Below, piece by piece: positions 35,625 through 48,930 of a DNA stretch of 64,000 nucleotides (position 1 is its first letter; the number at the start of each line of letters is the position of its first letter). Made by a program: the position numbers and the translations under genes. The notes beneath the pieces are model-generated. The model was given only the letters and a program-made list of their open reading frames with translations, made no database searches and had not been told where the DNA came from. The stretch spans positions 4,464,001 through 4,528,000 of the forward strand of contig CM057224.1 in NCBI GenBank assembly GCA_029891385.1, given 5' to 3'. The stretch comes from Erythroxylum novogranatense (taxonomy: Eukaryota > Streptophyta > Magnoliopsida > Malpighiales > Erythroxylaceae).

Positions 35625-36352
35625 ATGTGGAAACGACAATACAAGTTGGGGTTCCTGTCCTTATAAGGGGTCTTCATTTTTTTCGGCTCTCTGATAGTTT
35701 CCCCATCCGCTCTCACAACCGCCAGTACTTCTGCATATGTCTTGTTTAGTGGAGTGAACTCCTGCCGATATCCTCGTCGATCACCGCCTTCTCCAAATTC
35801 GACCGGTTTTTGTCGCTTGTCGAATTGCCCGCCCTATCATTTGGCGGCGATCATCCGTCCGACGTCTCGTATTTTTCAGCACTTCTTCAAGCTGAATGTA
35901 CCTGTCCGCCCTGTTTCTTATTTCCTGGACGGATCGAGGCTGATCGATGGCTAATGATTTCTTGAACTCCTTGTCCCTCGTATTATTCATGAGCGTGGCC
36001 AGCATGGACGAGCAAGTGAGGTCAGGAACCTCGACCGCTTCATTGTTAAACCGGGTGATGAACTCCCGTAAACTCTCATTCCTCCCTTGGGTGAGTTGCA
36101 TCACCTCCAAAGTCGTCTTCTGCGGTCGCCACTCAGAGCGAATCGATTCAGAATAACTCCTTGAAATCTTGAAACAAGTGATACTGACCAGGGCAAGCCG
36201 TTGAACCATCGCCGAGCTCCCTCTTGGAAGGCCGTGCGAAAGCCTTACACCGGATAGCGTCCGGGACACAATGTAGGTTCATCATGGACTGGAAGTGCTG
36301 CAGGTAGTCCAGGGAGTCGGTCTTCCCGGTGTATTTCTCGGGGGTCGGTATT
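35625..36352 (-). pseudogene. Tat-type retrotransposon gag, C-terminal part
   Basis: Minus-strand gag of the Tat branch of Ty3/Gypsy. In order along the minus strand: EKYTGKTDSLDYLQHFQSMM, a frameshift, then MQLTQGRNESLREFITRFNN, LATLMNNTRDKEFKKSL and EIRNRADRYIQLEE, all typical of the retrotransposon gag fold. It ends abruptly after NPNLYCRFH, the start of a zinc-knuckle-like motif, where host sequence resumes at 35624. The N-terminal part lies beyond the nested chromovirus at 48706-48930. At least one frameshift; non-functional. Confidence 0.75.
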
Positions 36353-36357
36353 TTTGT
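36353..36357. repeat. Target site duplication, left (TTTGT)
   Basis: TTTGT directly precedes the left LTR and is repeated at 48701-48705 directly after the right LTR, the 5-bp duplication expected for a retroviral-type integrase. Confidence 0.95.
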
Positions 36358-39300
36358 TGTAGCACCCCCTTACCATAGGATATGTACCGGGATGCCCGTA
36401 GGTTATTCCGATACACACCCTACGATAAGGGTGCGCTACGAACAAACACTAACACTCCACATGGTATCGAAAATCACAAAGCAGTAATATGAAAGCCACT
36501 AATTTTTGAAACCATAAATTTCTCATTTCATAACCTCAAAGCAGTAATTTACACAACTGTTATTTTCTGTACATTAGTCCAAAAGAGAGTCAAACATAAA
36601 CCTAGCTAGGTCATCCCTCAAAAAGTGCCAGCTGACCGACCTGTGTACCATGACTTCTCTTGCCAACTCAATCTACACGATGTAAAAAGTCCTCCGGGCT
36701 ATAAGTCTACTCTCGGTCCTGAAAAATAATTTGCAATTTTGGGTGAGTTTGCGAACTCAGTGAGGAACCATCATCGATGGTTCACCCAATTCATGCATAT
36801 ACACAGTATATCACAGCTACACAGTTATTTCACTAAAACACATTCAGAAGTACCAATGATAATTACGATATTAGTCAAAAGAACCAATTCAGATGCACAT
36901 GAGATGCGTATGTGACGCTTTTTCAATTTATTACGTTGTTGTGACCGAGCGCCTAAAACTGTCCCATTACGGGCGCATTAAACGGTGAGTCATAGGCTCT
37001 GAATCACTGTGGGCTCAATGCCCAATTACGTTGAGCTTAAAGCTCTCGTTGGTTGCTCTGGTCACAACTGCCAATTACTGATCATGCAATTATGCATGGG
37101 TGCAAATGTCCAAATAACAACATCTATACTATAACCGATTCCCATTTAACATAATCACATAAGTCAATCCCAAGTAATCACATGAAAATCAATTATAACA
37201 CTTCGATATCTCATTCCAAATATTTCAGACACCCATGGTCCGAAATCAATCAAAATCAAACACACATATTCCCATCCATTATCTCCACATGGCATCAACG
37301 TGTAATATTAAACACATCAAGATTGAGAAACCAACTAGGTTACTCACCTAATAACTTCCGAGCTAATGCCGGGAAGTCTCTGTTACGTCCGTGGATCTAC
37401 GGTCCAACTGAGCCTCTATAGCAATTAAAATAGGTAAACATTACCAACTGTATAGTTAAAATGACTAAACAATGCACATGGAATAATTAAAACGTGTATA
37501 ATACATGTTCATGGCATTCCCGGCCCTAATCCAAAATTTTCCCATCATAAAAATTCCATCTACAAATTAGAAAGCTATAGCCACTGACGGCACCCAATTT
37601 GGACCTCAATCGGCCCAAAAATAACTAAAACAGTGATCACCAGACAATTACCCGGGGCCACGTCAATTTTCCGTCTAAAAATTTCCAATTTCTCACAAAA
37701 TGAAATTCAATATTCTATGAATCCGATGCCTCAAGAATCAGGTCAATCGAACGTCGGACGGAAAAGAAATTGACAAAAGAAGCAAGTAGGTCACTTAATG
37801 CCAAACAAAAAAAAACAATAATAACAAATTAAAATTCTACCTCTCTTCCTTCCCCTTTCTTTCCTATTGCCAATCTGAATTTCCAACAACCATAATTCTT
37901 AACACACAAATCGAAAAAATACAAACCATAGCTTGTTGGAAAGGTCATGAAAAGCTCTACAATTCTTAAGAAGGCCAAAAAAAATCAATTCCAACCCTAA
38001 GGATGTCAAATATCCCATCAAAGCTACTGACCTACTCAAAATCTACCAACACAGGACAGTACTTTGCAAATTCAAGAACTCACTGATTCTTCAGATAAAA
38101 ATTACCACATAAATATTCTCAATAAGTTCACAATGTCATCTACAACTTTCATGAACAACCCAAAATCAAACTCCATTGCTAAACAAGACAATTAATTCCC
38201 TCAACGCTGTTGTCCCTGAAACCATTCAATTTGAACAGTAAACTTATAACAAACATAACTCCCTGTACACAAGTCAGAAAAATCAAAACTTTTTATCCCT
38301 GAAAAGATAAAACCTCAAACTTCAATTCTTCCTGAAATAACCAAACTCCAATTCAGCCTCTAACAATTTCAAATGTGTTATGCAAGTTTCTGACCTAACC
38401 AGCACTTAACATCACAATGTAGGTTCAGTTTTTGAAATTCCATATCTCCCACATCTGTTTTCCAAAAATTATAAGCCATATATCATTTTCTAGATCAATG
38501 TGTCATCTAGAACTCTTCAGTACAATTCAAACTCCAATTCAATTCACAAAAATTACCAAAAATGCTTTCAATCCGAAAACTCCCAAAATCGACAAGTAGG
38601 CTAGGTTTCATCACAAAGCATAAAACCAGTCTATAGTAATCAGTTCATATCTCCCAATAGACAACTCGAAAAATAGCAAGATAAGTGGCAATGGAAAACT
38701 AACTCAATATGCTACAACTTTCATGAAGACCATTTTCCCAAATTCCATATCAATTAATTCAGAAAAATCACCAAACTAATTAGGTCATAAATGCGGATAC
38801 TGTTCACAGACCCCAACATAGGAATTTTCCATGCAAATTTTCGACCTTCTAACATTACAATTTAGCAACACCTATTTCACATTAAATTGAAGCCAACATC
38901 CCAAATTTTAAGTGGCCACAAACCTCACCTCATTTGCTCACCTATACAATTAGTTATGAACAAAACATTCCAATAGGTCAAAATGAAATTTCCAGCTTTT
39001 CAACTACTACCTATCTCCTATCACTTCTAACATCAATTACACATCACTAAGTATCCATTTCTACCACTAATTCAACCACAAACTCATCACAACATACACT
39101 TCTATAATGACACAAAATTGGCAGCACAAACCTACATTCTTCCATACTTTATTTCCCTTCATTACACATCACAAACATCATTAACAACATTCTTATCACA
39201 TACTTTAACTACCATAACCAATCCCCTTACACAAACATGCATTAAACCCATTCAAACCTACCACTTCTATAATCAAATACATGCATTAATGATCCCCATA

Positions 39301-40194
39301 AATGCTTTTAACAATCAAAAGAATAAATACAAACTCAACTCTTACCTTAAACAAGTTCAAGCTTTAGATACTCCTTACTTCTTCAAGTTCACACTAACTT
39401 CTATATCAATCCTTCACCTACGGCTATCACCAACCTCACAAGGACCATCTTCAACTCAAGGCTTCAACTTGGTTTGTTTGTGAAGAAGAGTAAGCAAAGA
39501 ACCAAGGAGAAATGTCTTGTATGAGATGAGAATAAGGAAATTTCGATGGAGGAGAAAGCATACCAAGGAAAAGAAGCTATGTTTCGGATGATGGAGAGAA
39601 ATAAACTTGCCAAATGCTTTTGTTTATAAAATAGGCAAAGAAAGTCGTAGGTGATGATGAAGAAGACAAGGATAATTAATAAAAAAGGGACACTTGGCTT
39701 GCTAAATGGAAAAAAGACAAAATAACTTAAGTAACATAATTTGTTCATAATCTAATCTAATTTACTCCCACTTAAACACTAATCAAGACTCTCACATAAT
39801 TCTCACAATTAATTTATTCAATAATCCTATGACATTATGCAGCCCCTTTTCAGTACAGAAAAGGCTCACTCAGTCCGTCAGTTGGAATTTTTCAGTCCGG
39901 GAAAGAACCCCGAAAAATTCCAGAAAAATTCTCATAAATCCCTAAAAATGTAAAACAATTTATGGCGCACTCCAAATAATTTTTCAAATACGATTATCCC
40001 AGAATTTTCACAAAGAATCTCAATTAGACACTTATGCTGGAAATGTCATGAATGCATGTATACCATGTGCATGTGCAAAACAATCATCAGTTATAGAGGC
40101 TATATAATGTATGTTCATGCCGAGTTATAATTTAATACTTCTAACCCGTCCCAAATGACCAATAAACCATTCCTATGGAAGATGGGATGTTACA
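36358..40194 (-). repeat. 3' LTR of the chromovirus (3837 bp)
   Basis: Begins (on +) TGTAGCACCCCCTTACC and ends GGATGTTACA. It is colinear with 44872-48700. The first 85 bp differ at three positions, and 39118-39483 differs from its partner by a single residue when translated. ORFs inside the LTR occur in both copies only because the copies are nearly identical. Confidence 0.95.
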
Positions 40195-41310
40195 ATTCTC
40201 CCCTCCTAATAAAAATTTCGTTCCCGAAATTCTTACCTGGTTGATCGAAAAGATGAGGATACTGCCTCCTCATATGCTCCTCGGTCTCCCAGGTAGCTTC
40301 CTCAGTCGAGTGGTTCCTCCAAAGAACCTTCACTAATGGAATACTCTTATTCCAAAATTGTTTCACCTGTATCCCGACAATCTGTATCGGCTCCTCTACG
40401 TAACTCAGATTGCTAGACATCTCAATCTCCTGAGCCGGAATCACATGTGTCGGATTCGACCGATATCTACGAAGCATACTCACATGAAACACATCGTGCA
40501 ACTGAGACATCTCACTCGGTAAAGCTAGCCTGTAGGCCAAAGGTCCTATCCTTTCAGTGATCTCATATGGACCAATGTACCTAGGGCTTAACTTACCCTT
40601 TTTCCCAAATCTCAGTACCCCACGCCACGGTGACACCCGTAGGAAAGCTCTGTCGCCCACATTATACTCCATCTCCCTCCTATGCTGATCTACATAGCTC
40701 TTCTGTCTATCCTGAGCCTCCTTGATGCGACTCCGAATCAGTTTCACCTTATCAACAGTATCCTGAATCAGCTCAGGACCCTCAATCATCCTCACACCCT
40801 CTTCATCCCAATACAAAGGCGACCTACACGGTCTCCCATACAGTGCCTCATATGGTGCCATCCCGATGCTACTGTGATAGTGATTATTATATGCAAACTC
40901 TATCAAGGCCAAATACTGATCACATGCTCCTCTGAACTCCAATACACATGCCCGAAGCATATCCTCAACAGTCTTAATAGTCCTCTCACTCGCCCATCAT
41001 GCGAGGATGAAGCAGCAGATGAAGTTCACTTAGTATCCATAGCAGATCGCAAACTCGCGAACCTCAAGTAAATCTGGGATCCCATGCCGACACTATCGAC
41101 ATTTGGGACCCCATGCAGCCTCACTATCTCCGCCACATACTTCTGGGCCAACTGATCCATGGTATTGTTCTCCCTCACTGGCAAGAAATGGGCCGATTTA
41201 GTCAACCGGTCCACTATGACCCAGATAACATCATGTTGCCTCGGCGTCTTAGGCAAACCCATAATAAAATCCATGGTAATTCGTTCCCATTTCCACTCCG
41301 GAATGGGCAA
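40190..41310 (-). pseudogene. Integrase with chromodomain-like tail (broken)
   Basis: Two pieces in different frames. 41310-41026 has the start of the catalytic core (MDFIMGLP with the first acidic residue, VDRLTKSAHFLPV). Sequence around the second acidic residue is lost near 41090, and the region with the last catalytic acid (about 40965-41025) is frameshifted. 40960-40190 keeps EFAYNNHYHSSIGMAPYEAL, the GPY/F module SPRYIGPYEITERIGPLAYR, and a C-terminal VKVLWRNHSTEEATWETEE segment like the chromodomain-like tail of chromoviruses. Catalytically dead. Confidence 0.9.
40198..40207 (-). other. Polypurine tract
   Basis: The minus strand reads AGGAGGGGAG three bases before the 3' LTR: the priming site for plus-strand DNA synthesis. 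Confidence 0.85.
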
Positions 41311-41387
41311 CGAATGAAGTTTCTCATCGGAGCTCGGTGCTCGGCCTTAACTTTCTTGGGCACGTCAAACATCTGAATACAAACTCA

Positions 41388-42101
41388 TTACCGCTTCTTC
41401 ATGCCAGGCCACCAGAAATGTTGTTTAAGAGTGTTATACATCTTGGTAGTACCAGGATGCATAGCATAGGCAGTCATATATGCCTCCTCTAGGATCTCTC
41501 GCCTCAAGTCATCTACATCAGGTACACAGAGTCTCTGTCCCATCCATAAAGTCTCATCTCTCAACTCAAACTCAGAACTCGAATCAACTTTTACTTTCTC
41601 AATCAACCTCACCATAACCGGATCCTTATCCTGAACCCTCCTGATCCTGTCCAGTAGCATCGGTCTCAGTTTCAAAGTAGCTAATAACACTCCACCCTTC
41701 TCCAGATCCATCTGAACATTCAAAGCCCTCAACTGAATCAAGTTAGGCAACCTCATTGCCTGAATCTGAGCTGTACTAGTATGTGACTTCTTACTCAACG
41801 CATCTGCCACCACATTAGCTTTCCCAGGGTGATACTCGATAGTACAGTCATAGTCCTTCAACAACTCAAGCCACCTCCTCTGTCTCAAATTCAACTCTCT
41901 CTGACTCAGTAAATACCTCAGACTCTTATGGTCAGTGAAGATCTGAAAAGTCTCACCATACAGGTAATGCCTCCAAATCTTTAGAGCAAAAACAACTGCA
42001 GCTAACTCCAAATCATGAACAGGATAATTTACCTCGTGAGACCTCAACTGTCTCGAGGCATAAGCAATGACTCTACCGTGCTGCATCAGAACACATCCCA
42101 A
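41388..42101 (-). pseudogene. RNase H and integrase zinc-binding region
   Basis: Starts [20 protein letters not shown], then [32 protein letters not shown] and [16 protein letters not shown], the Ty3 RNase H domain. The end [19 protein letters not shown] is the start of the integrase HHCC finger; the first His position is changed in MTAYAMHPG. It shares its frame with the RT pieces but is separated by a stop near 42105. It degrades the RNA strand of the RNA-DNA hybrid in an active element. Confidence 0.9.
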
Positions 42102-42206
42102 TCCCTGATGCTATGCATCACTGTATACCTCAAATCCTCCAGTCCCAGATGGAATAGCTAACACCGGTGCAGTAGTTAACCGATGCTTCAGCTCTTCAAA
42201 GCTCTT

Positions 42207-43286
42207 CTAACACTCCTCAGTCCATCTGAATGGTACATTCTTCCTCAGAAGTTTTGTCAGAGGGGCTGAGATCAGTGAAAACCCCTCCACAAACCTCCGG
42301 TAATAACCCGCTAATCCGAGGAAACTCCGAATCTCTGACACATTCCTAGGAGCTTCCCACTTCAGCACTGCCTCTACCTTACTCGGATCCACCTGAATAC
42401 CCTTTCCAGTCACTATATGTCTCAAAAATATCACCTGATCCAGCCAAAATTCACATTTACTGAATTTGGCATACAACTGTCTCTCCCTCATCGTCTGCAA
42501 CACAATCCTCAAATGCTCACTATGCTCCCTACATTCCTCGAATACACTAAAATATCATCAATAAAACAATAACGAACCGATCCGGTGGGGCTGAAATACC
42601 TTATTCATCGTACCATAAAAGTCTGCCGGCATTAGTCAACCCAAACGGCATCACCGAAACTCAAAATGCCCATACCTGCTCCTGAATGCACTCTTAGGCA
42701 CATCGGCCTCTGCAATCTTCAACTGATAGTAACCAGATCGCAAATCTAACTTGGTGAATACCTGCGCCCCCTGCAACTGATCAAATAAGTCATCGATCCT
42801 AGGCAGTGGATACTTATTCTTCACTGTCACCCGATTCAGCTGCCTGTAATCGATGCACAGCCTCAAAGTCCCATCCTTTTTCTTCACAAACAAAACTGAA
42901 GCTCCCCATGGTGAAACACTAGGTCTGATAAAGCCCTTCTCCAACAACTCCTGCAACTGAGCCTTAAGCTCCCTCAGTTCCACAGGTGCCATCCTATATG
43001 GAGGTATAGATATAGGAGCGGTACCTGAAACGAGGTCAATAGTAAACTCTGTTTTCCGATCCGGCGGCAAACCCGGTAGCTCATCAGGAAACACATCTGG
43101 AAATTTCCTAACCACGGGAATATCCTGAAGCCTCTGCTCAACCCTAGTGTCAATCACATGAGCCAGATATGCCTCACAGCCTCCCTGCATCAGTCTCAAG
43201 GCACTAAGGAAAGAGATCATCCGGGCTGGTACTGCCTGACTAACTCCTCTGAACACCGCCTCTGTCGACCAGAGACTCCAAAACAA
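42207..43286 (-). pseudogene. Reverse transcriptase (broken)
   Basis: 43286-42651 covers the protease-RT linker and RT fingers/palm: [60 protein letters not shown] (first catalytic Asp). 42512-42207 covers the thumb/connection, [12 protein letters not shown] and [16 protein letters not shown]. The catalytic FIDD motif survives near 42553-42564 but sits between frameshifts (near 42655 and 42565), so no continuous RT can be made. Confidence 0.92.
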
Positions 43287-43641
43287 CCTCCTTGGTATAG
43301 CAGGCCATAATAGCCCTATGGGCCGTCAGCCAGTCCATCCCCAGAATGACATCGATCTCTCTCAGAGGCAACACTATAAGGTCTGCCCTCAACACTGCTT
43401 GATCAATCTGGATCGAGCATCCCCTGTAGACCTCTCCCAATGTACTAGTCATACCTAGAGGTGTACTCACCTCTAGCCCATACCGTAACATCTCCCTATC
43501 CCCATGCAATCTACATGCCATATGAGGTGCAATAAAAGAATGCGTGGATCCAGGATCCAGCAATGCAAATGCCTCAATATCCGAAATAAAGAGCATACCA
43601 GCTACAACATCAGGGGAATCCTGGGCCTCCTGCCTAGTCAT
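43240..43641 (-). pseudogene. Aspartic protease
   Basis: A 133-residue frame with the active-site motif ALLDPGSTHSF (DPG in place of the more common DSG) and [14 protein letters not shown] near the end, the flap/core pattern of Ty3 proteases. It overlaps the RT frame in a different phase, showing a frameshift near 43250. It would cleave the Gag-Pol polyprotein. Confidence 0.88.
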
Positions 43642-43839
43642 GGCATATACTCGGCTCGGGGGTCGTGGTGGTGCCCGACCCTCAGTCCGCCCAAAGGATC
43701 CCTCAGCTCGACCTCTGCCTCTACCTCGGCCCTCGGTACTGATCCACGCCCGGATCCACCCACTCTACTCACTGCATGCGGTGATGCTACTCGGCTCAAT
43801 CCACTACCAATGGATCAACTCTCAAAGTAGCTGGGCAAT

Positions 43840-44780
43840 CCCGAATCTGGTGATCCATGGAGCCGCATTTAAGGCAAGCTCCAGTCAATCGCCAACATTC
43901 TCCAAAGTGCCTCTTCTCACAATGCTCACAGAATAGGGGAATCTGCCCAAAACCTCTACCACTGCCACCGCCACTGCCGGTCTGTACAAATCTCCCTCTC
44001 CGTCCAAAACCCGACTGTCTGGATCCTCCTGAAGATCTGAAGGCCCTACTCTGGCGCTTCTTAAAGCTCTATCGAGTTGCCACGATCATCATCGACTCTC
44101 TTTCCTCTAGACCCTCGACCCATCTCTCGATCTGCTCTGTCTCACTATCTGCTCCTCTCACAAAGCGTGCTCTCAACTCTATAAAGGAGCCCATATCAGA
44201 TCGGGCTAAACCAGCACGGATATCAAGATTTAGCCCTATCTCAAACCTCCTGCACCTATCTTTCTCAGTAGAAATCACAGAGCAAAGATACCCCATCAAC
44301 TCATTAAACCTCACCTCGTACTGCTCTCACATCCTACCCTGCCTCACTCCAAAACTCCTCAGATCTTCATTTCGAGATACACCTTGGGCATATAATTGTC
44401 TCTAAAAGCCCTCGAAAGTCCGCCCATGTCGATAAGCAAGGCACGGTGGTACTTGCCGGAGCGATCTTCCACCATGTATAAAAATGGGCCCTGCAGAGAT
44501 ATAAACATAATCGAACCTCTCATCGTTCGCAATCCATCCGATCGAGGACTCTCTCGGTCCTCTCCAACCATCCTCGGCCTCGGTGTCTGCAGACCGCCAT
44601 AAAGTTCATGACCTCCACCTTACGCAGCAAATCAAATCTCCTCTCCCGTCTCACGGGGACTCTAGGAGGTAACTCCTCAGATCGAGGTACCGAGGACTCT
44701 CTGCTAGCTCCAACAGATCCCTGGTCAGCTGGTTGATCTATCTGATCACCTAAAACAGATGACCTATAACAAAACAAGAA
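43840..44780 (-). pseudogene. Gag with two zinc knuckles (broken)
   Basis: Pieces lie in three frames: 44777-44520, 44571-44359 and 44314-44069. The last has the gag core DRCRRFEIGLNLDIRAGLAR. Near 43930-43840 are two Cys-His motifs, CEHCEKRHFGEC and CLKCGSMDHQIRDC, the nucleocapsid knuckles that bind RNA. Two knuckles and this gag core fit the Tekay-type chromoviruses. Not translatable as one protein. Confidence 0.8.
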
Positions 44781-44854
44781 CTTTGATCAGTTTCTGCATT
44801 TCTCACAATAATTCAAGCCTAATTATATACTAGTCCCAACAGATGTCAAGCCAT

Positions 44855-44866
44855 GCTCTGATACCA
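44855..44866 (-). other. Primer binding site for initiator tRNA-Met
   Basis: The minus strand reads TGGTATCAGAGC five bases after the 5' LTR, complementary to the 3' end of plant initiator tRNA-Met. Confidence 0.93.
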
Positions 44867-44871
44867 CCTAT

Positions 44872-47800
44872 TGTAGCACCCCCTTACCATAGGATAAGTA
44901 CCGGGACGCCCGTAGGTTATTCCGATACACACCCAACGATAAGGGTGCGCTACGAACAAACACTAACACTCCACATGGCATCGAAAATCACAAAGCAGTA
45001 ATATGAAAGCCACTAATTTTTGAAACCATAAATTTCTCATTTCATAACCTCAAAGCAGTAATTTACACAACTGTTATTTTTTGTACATTAGTCCAAAAGA
45101 GAGTCAAACATAAACCTAGCTAGGTCATCCTCAAAAGTGCCGGTGACCAATTGCATGTGCCATGACTTCTCTTGCCAACTCAATCTACACGGCGAAAAAA
45201 GTCCCTCTGAGCTATAAATCTACTCTCGGTCTGAAAAATAATTTGCAATTTTGGGTGAGTTTATGAACTCGGTGAGAACCATCATCGATGGTTCACCCAA
45301 TTCATGCATATACACATATATCACACTACGGCTTATTTCACTAAAACACATTCGAAGTACCAATGATTATTACTATATTAGTCAAAGAACCAATTCGGAT
45401 GCACGTGAGATGCGTATGTGACGCTTTTCAATTTATTACGTTGTTGTGACCGAAGCGCTAAAAGCGTCCCATTACGGCGCATTAAGCGGTGAGTCATAGG
45501 CTTTGAATCACTGTGGGCTCAATGCCCAATTACGTTGAGCTTAAAGCTCTCGTTGGCTGCTCTGGTCACAACTGCCAATTACTGATCATGCAATTATGCA
45601 TGGATGCAAATGTCCAAATAACAACATCTATACCATAACCGATTCCCATTTAACATAATCACATAAGTCAATCCCAAGTAATCACATGAAAATCAATTAT
45701 AACACTTCGATATCTCATTCCAAATATTTCAGACACCCATGGTCCGAAATCAATCAAAATCAAACACACATATTCCCATCCATTATCTCCACATGGCATC
45801 AACGCGTAATATTAAACACATCAAGATTGAGAAACCAACTAGGTTACTCACCTAATAACTTCCGAGCTAATGCCGGAAAGTCTCTGCCACGTCCGTGGAT
45901 CTACGGTCCAACTGAGCCTCTATAACAATTAAAATAGGTAAACATTACCAACTGTATAGTTAGAATGACCAAACAATGCACATGGAATAATTAAAACGTG
46001 TATAATGCATGTTCATGGCATTCCCGGCCCTAATCCAAAATTTTCCCATCATAAAAATTCCATCTACAAATTAGAAAGCTATAGCCATTGACGGCACCCA
46101 ATTTGGACCTCAATCGGCCAAAAAATAACTAAAACAGTGATCACCGGACAATTACCCGAGGCCAAGTCAATTTTCCGTCTAAAAATTTCCAATTTCTCAC
46201 AAAATGAAATTCAATATTCTATGAATCCGATGCCTCAAGAATCAGGTCAATCGAACGTCGGACGGAAAAGAAATTGACAAAAGAAGCAAGTAGGTCACTT
46301 AATGCCAAACAAAACAAAAAACAATAATAACAAATTAAAATTCTACCTCTCTTCCTTCCCCTTTCTTATCTATTGCCAATCTGAATTTCCAACAACCATA
46401 ATTCTTAACACACAAATCAGAAAAATACAAACCATAGCTTGTTAGAAAGGTCATGAAAAGCTCTACAATTCTTAAGAAGACAAAAAAAAATCAATTCCAA
46501 CCCTAAGGATGTCAAATATCCCATCAAAGCTACTGACCTACTCAAAATCTACCAACACAGGACAGTACTTTGCAAATTCAAGAACTCACTGATTCTTCAG
46601 ATAAAAATTACCACATAAATATGTTCAATAAGTTCACAATGTCATCTACAACTTTCATGAACAACCCATAATCAAACTCCATTGCTAAACAAGTCAATTA
46701 ATTCCCTCAACGCTGCTGTCCCTGAAACCATTCAATTTGAACAGTAAACTTATAACAAACATAACTCCCTGTACACAAGTCAGAAAAATCAGAACTTTTT
46801 ATCCCTGAAAAGATAAAACCTCAAACTTCAATTCTTCCTGAAATAACCAAACTCCAATTCAGCCTCTAACAATTTCAAATGTGTTATGCAAGTTTCTGAC
46901 CTAACCAGCACTTAACATCACAATGTAGGTTCAGTTTTTGAAATTCCATATCTCCCACATCTGTTTTCCAAAACTTATAAGCCATATATAATTTTCTAGA
47001 TCAATGTGTCATCTAGAACTCTTCAGTACAATTCAAACTCCAATTCAATTCACAAAAATTACCAAAAACGCTTTCAATCCGAAAACTCCCAAAATCGACA
47101 AGTAGGCTAGGTTTCATCACAAAGCATAAAGCCAGTCTATAGTAATCAGTTCATATCTCCCAATAGAAAACTCGAAAAATAGCAAGATAAGTGGCAATGG
47201 AAAACTAACTCAATATGCTACAACTTTCATGAAGACCATTTTCTCAAATTCCATATCACTTAATTCAGAAAAATCACCAAACTAATTAGGTCATAAATGC
47301 GGATACTGTTCACAGACCCCAAAACAGGAATTTTCCATGCAAATTTTAGACCTTCTAATATTACAATTTAGCAACACCTATTTCACACTAAATTGAAGCC
47401 AACATCCCAAAGTTTAAGTGGCCACAAACCTCACCTCATTTGCTCACCTATACAATTAGTTATGAACAAAACATTCCAATAGGTCAAAATGAAATTTCCA
47501 GCTTTTCAACTACTACCTATCTCCTATCACTTCTAACATCAATTACACATCACTAAGTATCCATTTCTACCACTAATTCAACCACAAACTCATCACAACA
47601 TACACTTATATAATGACACAAAATTGGCAGCACAAACCTACATTCTTCCATACTTTATTTCCCTTCATTACACATCACAAACATCATTAACAACATTCTT
47701 ATCACATACTTTAACTACCATAACCAATCCCCTTACACAAACATGCATTAAACCCATTCAAACCTACCACTTCCATAATCAAATACATGCATTAATGATC

Positions 47801-48700
47801 CCCATAAATGCTTTTAACAATCAAAAGAATAAATACAAACTCAACTCTTACCTTAAACAAGTTCAAGCTTTAGATACTCCTTACTTCTTCAAGTTCACAC
47901 TAACTTCTATATCAATCCTTCACCTACGGCTATCACCAACCTCACAAGGACCATCTTCAACTCAAGGCTTCAACTTGGTTTGTTTGTGAAGAAGAGTAAG
48001 CAAAGAACCAAGGAGAAATGTCTTGTATGAGATGAGAATAAGGAAATTTCGATGGAGGAGAAAGCATACCAAGGAAAAGAAGCTATGTTTCGGATGATGG
48101 AGAGAAATAAACTTGCCAAATGCTTTTGTTTATAAAATAGGCAAAGAAAGTCGTAGGTGATGATGAAGAAGACAAGGATAATTAATAAAAAAGGGACACT
48201 TGGCTTGTTAAATGGAAAAAAGACAAAATAACTTAAGTAACATAATTTGTTCATAATCTAATCTAATTTACTCCCACTTAAACACTAATCAAGACTCTCA
48301 CATAATTCTCACAATTAATTTATTCAATAATCCTATGTCATTATGCAGCCCCTTTTCAGTACAGAAAAGGCTCACTCAGTCCGTCAGTTGGAATTTTTCA
48401 GTCCGGGAAAGAACCCCGAAAAATTTCAGAAAAATTCTCATAAATCCCTAAAAATGTAAAACAATTTATGGCGCACTCCAAATAATTTTTCAAATACGAT
48501 TATCCCAGAATTTTCACAAAGAATCTCAATTAGACACTTATGTCGGAAATGTCTTGAATGCATGTATACCATGTGCATGTGCAAAACAATCATCAGTTAT
48601 AGAGGCTATATAATGTATGTTCATGCCGAGTTATAATTTAATACTTCTAACCCGTCCCAAATGACCAATAAACCCTTCCTATGGAAGATGGGATGTTACA
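44872..48700 (-). repeat. 5' LTR of the chromovirus (3829 bp)
   Basis: Partner of 36358-40194 and 8 bp shorter. Most differences I see are single substitutions, with more changes around 45120-45300 than elsewhere. Confidence 0.95.
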
Positions 48701-48705
48701 TTTGT
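48701..48705. repeat. Target site duplication, right (TTTGT)
   Basis: Partner of 36353-36357. Confidence 0.95.
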
Positions 48706-48930
48706 GCTGGGTGCTGGGAGGCTATCCAAGATCTCCGGAGTAAAGGGAGAGCTGTACTGCGCCGTCGGGCGGTCTGGACGGAAGATCATAGCCGCATTAA
48801 TCTGATCGTCCACGATTTTTTCTAGGTTTTGTGTTTGGTGGCGATCGATCATCATGCTGGTTTGTCGCGCAGCCTGTCGCGCAGACGTCTGTTGTTGCGT
48901 TGGCTGGGGCTGCAGGATCTGGCGAATCAA
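48706..48930 (-). pseudogene. Tat-type gag, N-terminal part
   Basis: Minus-strand frame with a Gln-rich lead (IRQILQPQPTQQQTSARQA) and SPFTPEILDSLPAPS, the usual lead-in to the Tat gag core that continues at 36352 on the other side of the nested chromovirus. The upstream leader to 49250 has no clear ORF. Confidence 0.65.

Larger units (their letters stand above)
36358..48700 (-). mobile_element. Complete-length chromovirus (Tekay/Del-like Ty3), 12.3 kb, gag-pol broken
   Basis: Bounded by 3.8-kb LTRs that start TG and end CA, with TTTGT duplications outside. A primer binding site lies by the right LTR and a polypurine tract by the left, so the element is on the minus strand. Domain order gag, protease, RT, RNase H, integrase, chromodomain-like tail is that of Ty3 chromoviruses; the long LTRs and paired zinc knuckles suggest the Tekay/Del group. 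The coding region is split over all three frames. It interrupts the gag of an older Tat fragment. Confidence 0.95.

Noticed and set aside
39118..39748. ORFs of 121 and 94 codons repeated at 47624-48254
   Set aside because: They lie inside the two nearly identical LTRs; duplication of the LTR explains their conservation and they resemble no protein.
40682..41376. Plus-strand ORFs across the chromovirus pol
   Set aside because: Antisense to clear integrase and RNase H frames.
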